NCBI GenBank assembly: GCA_013361015.1
Contig: JABWAN010000067.1
Span: 1 to 12,048, forward strand
Reading direction: 5' to 3'
Length of the DNA: 12,048 nt
Source: Candidatus Zhuqueibacterota bacterium
Lineage (GTDB): Bacteria > Zhuqueibacterota > Zhuqueibacteria > Zhuqueibacterales > Zhuqueibacteraceae
Part shown: piece by piece, positions 7,047 to 12,048 of the stretch
Position numbering within the stretch: the stretch's first letter is position 1
Layout of the letters: each line of letters opens with the position of its first letter
Program-made: the position numbers and the translations under genes
Notes under the pieces: model-generated
Databases searched by the model: none
What the model saw: only the letters and a program-made list of their open reading frames with translations
Told to the model about the DNA's origin: nothing

Positions 7047-7062
7047 GAGGAGGGCGCATTTG
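7047..7062 (+). promoter_or_regulatory. Strong Shine-Dalgarno setting a TTG start for kdpE
   Basis: GAGGAGGG at 7047-7054 is followed after five bases by TTG at 7060-7062. No ATG or GTG in this frame lies before the first receiver strand (TILIIDDE), so the SD and the protein alignment together fix TTG as the start. Confidence 0.75.
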
Positions 7063-7752
7063 AATTCCCGCCCCACTATTCTAATCATCGACGACGAAGC
7101 GCAAATTCGACGTTTTTTGCGCGTGAGCTTGGAAGCCTCGGACTATCGCGTGGTGGAAGCCGCGACCGGGCAAGACGGCATCGTGCAAGCTGCGCTTGCG
7201 CACCCCAATGTCGTCATTCTCGATTTGGGCTTGCCGGACATGAGCGGCAATGAAGTGCTCATGAAAATTCGCGAATGGAGCGGCGTGCCGGTGCTCGTGC
7301 TTTCAGTGCAAGACGGCGAACAGGAGAAAATTGCGGCCTTGGATGCGGGCGCGGATGACTACGTGACCAAGCCTTTCAGTATGGGAGAATTGCTGGCGCG
7401 TTTGCGCGTTGCAACTCGGCATGCACAACCGCTCGCAGATACTCCCGAGTTTCGCAACGGCCATCTTTTTGTCGATTTCGTGCATCGCGAGGTTACTGTC
7501 AACGAGCAGCCCGTCAAATTGACGGCGACGGAGTACAATCTTCTGCTGCTTTTCATCAAACATGCCGGAAAAGTTTTGACCCATCGCCAAATTTTGAAGG
7601 AAGTTTGGGGACCGCACACAGTGGAGCAGACCCAATATTTACGCGTGTACATGGCCCAGCTTCGCAAAAAACTGGAGCTTGATCCCAGCCAGCCGCAACT
7701 CTTTCTCACCGAGTCGGGCGTCGGCTATCGCATGGTTATATTGGAGGAATAA
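7060..7752 (+). CDS. kdpE: KDP operon response regulator KdpE (OmpR/PhoB type)
   Basis: KdpE is the cytoplasmic transcription activator phosphorylated by KdpD, and it binds upstream of kdp. The 230-residue product has a receiver domain (about 5-118) with the acidic pair D11-D12, phospho-acceptor D55 in VVILDLGLPD, S82 and K104 in DDYVTKPF. A C-terminal OmpR/PhoB winged helix (about 130-228) follows, with LTATEYNLLLLFIKHAGKVL, QILKEVWG, YLRVYMAQLRKKLE and ESGVGYRM. Length and motifs are standard for KdpE. It begins at TTG with a strong SD. kdpD and kdpE usually abut or overlap, but here 215 bp with inverted repeats lie between them, so kdpE may have its own promoter or be attenuated. KdpD immediately upstream is its presumed partner. 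Confidence 0.96.
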   Translation: MNSRPTILIIDDEAQIRRFLRVSLEASDYRVVEAATGQDGIVQAALAHPNVVILDLGLPDMSGNEVLMKIREWSGVPVLVLSVQDGEQEKIAALDAGADDYVTKPFSMGELLARLRVATRHAQPLADTPEFRNGHLFVDFVHREVTVNEQPVKLTATEYNLLLLFIKHAGKVLTHRQILKEVWGPHTVEQTQYLRVYMAQLRKKLELDPSQPQLFLTESGVGYRMVILEE

Positions 7753-7772
7753 TACTTCCACCCCAGAAATCC

Positions 7773-7803
7773 TTTTGCGCGGCCACCAACAGGCCGTGCA
7801 AAA
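7773..7803. repeat. 12-bp stem hairpin between kdpE and the DUF1854 gene
   Basis: TTTTGCGCGGCC (7773-7784) pairs with GGCCGTGCAAAA (7792-7803), allowing one G-U pair, around a 7-nt loop. The hairpin lies 20 bp after the kdpE stop. It is strong, but no run of T follows the stem on either strand, so it is not a classical intrinsic terminator. It may stabilise the upstream transcript or end it by another route. Confidence 0.5.
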
Positions 7804-7872
7804 ATCGCTGCGACGCAATGTGAAGTTGCTCTGTGATCAAATGAACACGAACCCTCAAATACAGGCAGAAAT

Positions 7873-8400
7873 ATGACGACGATTGATCTTCAAAACCACG
7901 ACAGTATGATTTTTTCGGCAAATGAACAACGCTGGGAGCTATACCGCAACAGCGAGGGCCGCCTCATTTTGCGCAAGCTCGAGGCGGATAATTCCACACA
8001 AGAAACGCCTATTCAGGTGGCCGCATGCTTCCCGTGGAGCCATCCGCAGCAGTTCGTGAGCCTGCGAGATGATAAGGGCCATGAATTGTTGTTGCTCGAA
8101 TCCTTGCAGGAGCTTACCGGCGGGCCGCGCCAACTTTTGGAAGAAGAGTTGGCGCTGCGCAACTTTCTGCCGCGCGTGCTCGAGATTCAAAACATCTCCG
8201 ACCAGATGGAGTTTTTTCATTGGGAGGTGCAGACCACTGCAGGCCCGCGCAGCTTTTTGACGCGAAGGCACGAACGCCCGCGCCAGCTCAGCGACGGCCA
8301 GATGCTCATCAAAGATATTTGCAACGACATCTACGTGGTCTCGCGTTCGGAAGAAATGGATCCGAAGAGTTTGCGACTGCTTTGGGTCTATTTGGACTGA
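7873..8400 (+). CDS. DUF1854-family protein (cyanophycin-metabolism-associated type)
   Basis: The 175-residue soluble protein has the layout of the DUF1854 family. It has a VAACFPWSHPQQFVSLRDDKG segment (about residues 48-68), then ELLLLESLQEL, a LRNFLPRVLEIQNI stretch, an EVQTTAGPRSFLTR strand pair and a closing ...LIKDICNDIYVVSR...MDPKSLRLLWVYLD. There is no signal peptide or membrane helix. The biochemical role of DUF1854 is not established. Members are often found near cyanophycin or ABC-transport genes, but none is seen here. The ATG at 7873 has AGG seven bases upstream. The gene lies 120 bp after kdpE on the same strand, beyond a strong hairpin, so co-transcription with kdpDE is possible but unproven. 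The family call is from recognised pattern. Confidence 0.8.
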   Translation: MTTIDLQNHDSMIFSANEQRWELYRNSEGRLILRKLEADNSTQETPIQVAACFPWSHPQQFVSLRDDKGHELLLLESLQELTGGPRQLLEEELALRNFLPRVLEIQNISDQMEFFHWEVQTTAGPRSFLTRRHERPRQLSDGQMLIKDICNDIYVVSRSEEMDPKSLRLLWVYLD

Positions 8401-8457
8401 GGCTCGGTGCCGTCCGTTCCCTCCATTCCGCGTAAACTCTTGCCTTGAAAGCAACCG

Positions 8458-8528
8458 CTTTGGACGCAGATTTCCGTGCCTCTTCGCGGATGGAATCTTT
8501 GCGAATCCGGATTGATCTGTGTCCAAAG
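8458..8528. repeat. 71-bp hairpin-forming repeat, arms CTTTGGAC(G/A)CAGAT
   Basis: CTTTGGACGCAGAT (8458-8471) is matched by ATCTGTGTCCAAAG (8515-8528) with a single G-U-compatible difference. The interior contains further complementary pieces (TTCGC near 8483 with GCGAA near 8501, and TTCCG with CGGAT). The wording (GATCTGTGTCC, CGCGGAT, GCAGAT) resembles dispersed 'ATCTGCG/ATCTGTG' repeats of environmental bacterial genomes, a resemblance noted from memory. It forms a long imperfect stem as RNA or single-stranded DNA. Confidence 0.55.
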
Positions 8529-8587
8529 ATTTTGGTTGCGCCTTATCCACCCCGTAAAATTTCAGGTAACGTGCATACGTTCGAGTT

Positions 8588-8628
8588 TGTCATTCGAGAC
8601 GCACGGCTTCGCTCTGTTCGGAACGACA
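8588..8628. repeat. 41-bp imperfect palindrome, TGTCATTCGAGA...GTTCGGAACGACA
   Basis: TGTC(A)TTC at 8588-8595 pairs with GAA(C)GACA at 8621-8628, with one mismatch. Pairing continues inward after a one-base bulge. The start is close to the 'GTCATTC(C/T)GAGC' wording of REP-like palindromes seen in many Bacteroidetes/Chlorobi-type genomes. It is called a probable degenerate dispersed repeat. Confidence 0.45.
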
Positions 8629-8735
8629 TTTTCACATGATCGGTTTGGTTTGCAATTGGCTCTTTTTTTCACGCGTGCTACCTCTCTCTGCACATGACCC
8701 ACCTTGCAGCTATGTTATGTCCCACACAGGGAAGT

Positions 8736-9332
8736 ATGAAATTTATGACGATGAAAGCAAAAGTGCGGATTACTCTGCTCGCGGTGATACTGTTGCTGAT
8801 GCTCGCCGCGGGCATTCTGCTTTTGCGGCGTGCGCCGGGCCGCACACACGAAACGAGCGCAGCACTCCAGGACAGCGCGGTGCGCAAGGAGAGCGCCGAT
8901 AGTCTCGCCATCCCCGCTTCTGCCGGCGACGCGAGCATTGCAGATGACTCCCCCGCGACAAATTTTAATCCGACCATAGCAACCGATTCGGCAAACGTAA
9001 CGGAAACCGTCGAGCCGGTGTTGAGCGACACGTTGCGCCGCTACGGCTCGCAGGCGACGACGATGCAAATGTTGATCGAGCTTTTGGAAGAGAAGCAATT
9101 GTTGATGGAACAAAAAGTCGAGCTATCACGGCGTTTGGAGATTGCAGAGATTTTGGATTCCGCTCTCGTTCAGAAAGCCGGTGAATTGCCACAGCCGCTT
9201 GAGCAGCAAACGCAACCTCTCGAGCTCGAGACAGAAGAGGCATTGCTGCACAAATTGGATTCGCTTTCGACCCACCCACCCGCGCGCACGGATTCTTCAA
9301 ACGCTCTTGATCGCTTCCCGCCTCGTGACTAA
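8736..9332 (+). CDS. Small membrane-anchored coiled-coil protein, unknown function
   Basis: The 198-residue product is not recognised as any named family. It begins with a basic tip (MKFMTMKAKVR) and a strongly hydrophobic helix (about residues 12-30, ITLLAVILLLMLAAGILLL) followed by RR, which suggests a signal anchor with the rest outside the cytoplasm. Residues 40-95 are rich in A, S, T and D, low-complexity and probably disordered. Residues 105-142 form a charged Leu/Glu/Lys/Met heptad-like segment (TMQMLIELLEEKQLLMEQKVELSRRLEIAEIL), a likely coiled coil. The tail is rich in Q, P and E. The ATG at 8736 follows AGGGAAG closely. In-frame ATGs at 8745 and 8751 are alternatives, and an upstream ATG at 8694 would add 14 residues without an SD. 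It might be a scaffold or linker in the envelope, but nothing shows a specific role. Confidence 0.7.
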   Translation: MKFMTMKAKVRITLLAVILLLMLAAGILLLRRAPGRTHETSAALQDSAVRKESADSLAIPASAGDASIADDSPATNFNPTIATDSANVTETVEPVLSDTLRRYGSQATTMQMLIELLEEKQLLMEQKVELSRRLEIAEILDSALVQKAGELPQPLEQQTQPLELETEEALLHKLDSLSTHPPARTDSSNALDRFPPRD

Positions 9333-9431
9333 TGTTGCGCGCTCGCGCAAAAACCGCTTGCTTGTCTGTGATTCTCTCTTAAATTACTCGCCCGTAAATA
9401 AGTATTCACGCTTCCCAAGAGAAAGGCAAGC

Positions 9432-9539
9432 ATGGCCAGAAGCAAGAGCAAACAACGCCTCGTGCGCATGAAGCGCCGCCAGCATTTGCGGGCGCGCAAG
9501 AAGCGCCAAAAGGCCGCGCGCGCGGCAGCAAAAGGATAG
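9432..9539 (+). CDS. Tiny, extremely basic protein (35 residues)
   Basis: ATG at 9432 to TAG at 9537-9539 encodes 35 residues, MARSKSKQRLVRMKRRQHLR followed by ARKKRQ, KAARA and AAKG. About half of the residues are Lys or Arg, and none is acidic. AAGG lies five bases before the ATG. The gene fits the gap between the coiled-coil protein (97 bp upstream of this SD) and a rho-independent terminator about 100 bp downstream, so it has plausible expression signals. Composition resembles small ribosome-associated or nucleic-acid-binding proteins (such as bTHX or COX24-domain types), but no specific family is recognised. It is short enough for standard gene callers to miss. The alternative is a chance frame in G+C-rich DNA, though the SD, terminator and skewed composition argue against that. 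Confidence 0.6.
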   Translation: MARSKSKQRLVRMKRRQHLRARKKRQKAARAAAKG

Positions 9540-9851
9540 TGCCGGTTGCGCTAATGTAGCGGAGGGCATGGCGAGGAACAACACCCGCGCTGCGCTTTGT
9601 CGAGCTCCCCCGTTGCATGATTTAAGATTTCCTCCCTTGGCCTGATCTGCAGTGCAGCATCAGGCTTTTTTTGTGCAACAATTCCCGCCTATGAATGTCC
9701 CTCAGAAAAGTTTTTAATTCACGCTGGCCTCTCCCGTCGAGGCGCGTATCACCTCGTCGCGTGGGATTGCCAGTATCCACAAAAGCACTCTTGGCACAGC
9801 CAGAATATTTCACCGCAGAATCACCTCCTCAAAACCGTCTCGCAGATCACC
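9540..9851. other. 312-bp spacer between the basic protein gene and the S9 peptidase
   Basis: No further gene is convincing here. A good rho-independent terminator (9640-9672) divides it: about 100 bp of 3' leader of the preceding unit before it, and about 180 bp upstream of the peptidase after it. The latter must hold the peptidase promoter if transcription starts locally. No hexamer pair stands out, and no Shine-Dalgarno lies just before the peptidase ATG. Confidence 0.5.
9640..9672 (+). terminator. Rho-independent terminator
   Basis: GCCTGAT (9640-9646) pairs perfectly with ATCAGGC (9659-9665). Inside it CTGC (9647-9650) pairs with GCAG (9654-9657) around AGT, leaving one bulged C. Seven T follow at 9666-9672. 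It is oriented for plus-strand transcripts, ending the unit that contains the 35-residue gene. No T-tract is present on the other strand. Confidence 0.9.
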
Positions 9852-12048
9852 ATGAAATACACGCGCCGCTGGTGTTTCCACTTGTTGCTCGCATGCCTCT
9901 CGTCTCTCGCTGTTAGCCAAAGCCGCCCCGAGCTTACGGTCGATGCCATCATGCGCGATCCGAAATGGCTGGGCGCTTTCCCGCAAACCCCTTTTTGGTC
10001 TGAAGATGGCAAAACGCTGTACTTCTATTGGAATCCCGAGGGCAATCCCGCAGACTCGCTTTATGCCGTGAGCCGCAATGGCGGCGCTCCACATAAAATC
10101 TCTCCACAGGCGCAGCGGCGTCTGCCGGCTTCCGGCCCTTACACGCGTGATTATTCCAAAAAGGTTTTCGAGCGCGACGGAGACATCTATATTCTCACCA
10201 TCAAAACCGGCGAGGTGTTGCAAGTGACCAACACACTCGCACTCGAGCGCGATCCATGTTTTTCATTCAACGAAGAAGCCGTGCTCTTTGAGCTTGACAA
10301 CAATCTCTTTGCGTGGAAGATGGCCAACGGGCAACTTACTCAACTGACGGATTTCCGCTCCGGCGCCAAACCCAAGGAAGAGATCGTGCCGCCCACTTCC
10401 GAACAAAAATATCTCGCAACCGAAGAGCTGCGCATGCTTACGGTTCTGCAAGAGCGAAAGCGCAAAGCCGAGAGCACCAAACGCATGAACGAGTTTTTGG
10501 AAGTGAAACGTCCGCGCGCAATTTATCTCGGTGAAGAGCAGGTGCAAAACCCGGAACTCTCGCCGGACGGCAGGTACGTCATGTTTCGTTTGCAGAAGCA
10601 GCCGCGCGATACGCGCACGGCGCAAGTGCCGAACTATGTCACCGCCTCGGCTTTCACGGAAGACCTCGCCACGCGCACAAAAGTCGGGGAGCCGGTTCCG
10701 ACCTATCGTTTGGGCTATTGGGATATTGCCGCGGACACGGTGAAATATCTGAGCGCGGAGAGCTTGCCGGACATTTTCACGAGGCGAGCGTTTACGACGA
10801 TTCCTGCTCCAAACGACACGAGCAAGAAGGTCTCCAAGCCGCGCGAGGTAATGTGGCACGGCCCGTTTTGGAGCGAGGACGGCGAGCGCGCATTTGTGGT
10901 CGTGCTTTCAACGGACAATAAAGACCGCTGGATCGCCGCGCTCGATTTGCCCTCGGGGAAATTGACTACGCTCGATCATCAATACGACGAGGCGTGGATC
11001 GGCGGCCCGAGCATTGTCGGTTATTGGTCGCCGGGCGCAGTGGGTTGGTTGCCGGACAATGAGCACGTGTGGTTCTGTTCCGAAGTGAGCGGCTACGCGC
11101 ATCTTTATCTCGTCAATGTCAACACGCAAAGTAAGCAGGCACTGACCGGCGGCGCGTTTGAAATCACTTCGCCTTTTATCTCTCGGGACAAGAAGCGCTG
11201 GTATTTTATCAGCAATGAGGCGCATCCCGGCGAGTATCATTTTTACAGCATGCCGCTGTTTGGCGGCGCACGCACGCGTTTGACGGCGCTCGTGGGTGAA
11301 AATGAAGTCGCGCTCTCGCCGGACGAGACGAGGATTGCAATTCGGCATTCGAAAGTGAATGAGCCGTGGGAAATTTATTTGCAGCCGAACCAACCCGGTG
11401 CGACGGCACAACGCATCACTTATTCCACTACGGAGGAATTTAGAAAATATCCGTGGCGCATGCCGGAGTTTGTCGCTTATCCCACGCGCGACGGCAAGCA
11501 TGTGTACGCGCATTTGTATCGCCCCGAAAAACCCAACGGCGCCGCGGTGGTTTTCGTGCATGGCGCAGGCTATCTGCAAAACGCGCACAACGGCTGGTCG
11601 TATTATTTTCGCGAGTACATGTTCCACCATTTGCTCGTCGATCGCGGCTACACCGTGCTTGCCCCCGATTATCGCGCGAGCGCAGGCTATGGCCGCGAGT
11701 GGCGCACGGCGATCTATCGCCACATGGGCGGCAAAGATTTGGAAGATGTTGTGGACGGCGCAAAGTTTTTGGTTGCGCAACATGGCGTCGATGCGAAGCG
11801 GCTCGGCGTGTATGGCGGCAGTTATGGCGGATTCATTACGCTTATGGCCATGTTCACAACGCCGGAGGTGTTTGCCGCGGGCGCGGCTTTGCGGCCCGTG
11901 ACGGATTGGGCGCATTATAATCACGGCTACACTGCGAACATTCTCAATCTCCCGCAAGCAGACACGCTCGCATATCGCCGCAGCTCACCGATTTATTTTG
12001 CCGAGGGATTGCGGGGCGCGCTGCTCATGTGTCACGGCATGGTCGACG
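9852..12048 (+). CDS. Secreted S9-family serine peptidase (DPP-IV / prolyl oligopeptidase type), 3' end off window
   Basis: The frame is open from ATG 9852 to the window edge, 732 codons, and continues beyond it. S9 peptidases cleave short peptides, often after proline or small residues. A signal peptide starts the protein (MKYTRRW, then HLLLACLSSLAVS). Cleavage may be by signal peptidase I, and LLAC is a marginal lipobox. A seven-bladed beta-propeller-type region (about residues 45-530) follows, with repeated FWSEDGKTLYF, ELSPDGRYVMF, FWSEDGERAFV and ALSPDETRIAI strands. The alpha/beta-hydrolase domain has the oxyanion region AAVVFVHGAGYL, YTVLAPDYRASAGYG and the nucleophile GVYGGSYGGF (Ser codon 11820-11822). 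At the edge is MCHGMVD, whose Asp (12045-12047) is the expected catalytic acid. The catalytic His lies outside. It is separated from upstream genes by a terminator, so it is an independent unit. Confidence 0.95.
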   Translation, partial: MKYTRRWCFHLLLACLSSLAVSQSRPELTVDAIMRDPKWLGAFPQTPFWSEDGKTLYFYWNPEGNPADSLYAVSRNGGAPHKISPQAQRRLPASGPYTRDYSKKVFERDGDIYILTIKTGEVLQVTNTLALERDPCFSFNEEAVLFELDNNLFAWKMANGQLTQLTDFRSGAKPKEEIVPPTSEQKYLATEELRMLTVLQERKRKAESTKRMNEFLEVKRPRAIYLGEEQVQNPELSPDGRYVMFRLQKQPRDTRTAQVPNYVTASAFTEDLATRTKVGEPVPTYRLGYWDIAADTVKYLSAESLPDIFTRRAFTTIPAPNDTSKKVSKPREVMWHGPFWSEDGERAFVVVLSTDNKDRWIAALDLPSGKLTTLDHQYDEAWIGGPSIVGYWSPGAVGWLPDNEHVWFCSEVSGYAHLYLVNVNTQSKQALTGGAFEITSPFISRDKKRWYFISNEAHPGEYHFYSMPLFGGARTRLTALVGENEVALSPDETRIAIRHSKVNEPWEIYLQPNQPGATAQRITYSTTEEFRKYPWRMPEFVAYPTRDGKHVYAHLYRPEKPNGAAVVFVHGAGYLQNAHNGWSYYFREYMFHHLLVDRGYTVLAPDYRASAGYGREWRTAIYRHMGGKDLEDVVDGAKFLVAQHGVDAKRLGVYGGSYGGFITLMAMFTTPEVFAAGAALRPVTDWAHYNHGYTANILNLPQADTLAYRRSSPIYFAEGLRGALLMCHGMVD

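Larger units (their letters stand above)
8401..8735. other. 335-bp non-coding spacer with two palindromic elements
   Basis: No convincing gene is seen here on either strand. Short open frames lack a ribosome site and have no protein-like composition. The spacer holds two imperfect palindromes (8458-8528 and 8588-8628) that look like dispersed non-coding repeats. The stretch nearest the next gene is T-rich (a run of seven T in 8641-8680). No confident promoter hexamers were found. Confidence 0.55.

Noticed and set aside
7773..7803. The kdpE downstream hairpin as a classical intrinsic terminator.
   Set aside because: The stem is strong, but no T-tract follows on either strand. Kept only as a hairpin repeat.
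9335..9350. TTGCGC-GCTC-GCGCAA hairpin just after the coiled-coil gene, considered as a terminator.
   Set aside because: It is followed by A residues, not T, so it is not a rho-independent terminator for the plus strand. The other strand has no gene to end there.
10908..11957. 349-codon minus-strand open frame opposite the S9 peptidase.
   Set aside because: It is antisense to the conserved peptidase domain, with composition typical of a reverse-frame shadow.
1..12048. CRISPR arrays, rRNA or tRNA genes, integron attC sites, phage modules.
   Set aside because: No regularly spaced direct repeats, no tRNA cloverleaf, no rRNA-like stretch and no integrase or phage structural motif were seen in either strand.

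Overview
The window looks like an environmental (probably metagenomic) bacterial segment made of two parts with different histories, joined by an insertion sequence. Bases 1-681 are visibly G+C-rich. They hold the middle of a molybdopterin-synthesis gene (moaA, Alphaproteobacteria-like in style), which breaks off at about base 408, and on the minus strand the last ~57 codons of what looks like a type III restriction/DEAD-box helicase protein. Bases 682-1885 are a complete IS3-family (IS407-group-like) element with matching terminal inverted repeats, orfA, and an orfB with an exact DD-35-E triad. Its two flanks share no target-site duplication and belong to unrelated genes, so the junction is either an IS-mediated rearrangement or an assembly chimera.

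From 1887 onward the DNA has a different, less G+C-rich character. It carries the tail of a high-affinity potassium (Kdp) operon: the last 142 codons of kdpB, then kdpC, an outer-membrane beta-barrel (porin-like) gene overlapping kdpC by ATGA, kdpD (sensor kinase) and kdpE (response regulator). kdpA and most of kdpB (phosphorylation and nucleotide-binding domains) are absent, so the pump cannot be made from what is visible. kdpD and kdpE are separated by an unusual 215-bp spacer with two sets of inverted repeats, and kdpE starts at a TTG behind a strong Shine-Dalgarno sequence.

Downstream come a DUF1854-family protein (a family associated with cyanophycin metabolism), a 335-bp spacer with two palindromic elements that look like dispersed repeats, a small membrane-anchored coiled-coil protein of unknown function, a 35-codon gene for an extremely basic protein, a clear rho-independent terminator, and the first 732 codons of a secreted S9 (DPP-IV/prolyl oligopeptidase type) serine peptidase that runs off the window one step before the catalytic histidine. 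The porin, signal peptides and Kdp layout indicate a Gram-negative host. The style of the Kdp, porin and S9 genes suggests the Bacteroidetes/Chlorobi/KSB1 side of the tree, but this is an impression and was not tested.

No wholly new multi-gene system is evident. The points most worth following are the kdpC-porin-kdpD arrangement, the structured kdpD-kdpE spacer, the tiny basic protein, and the IS junction itself.
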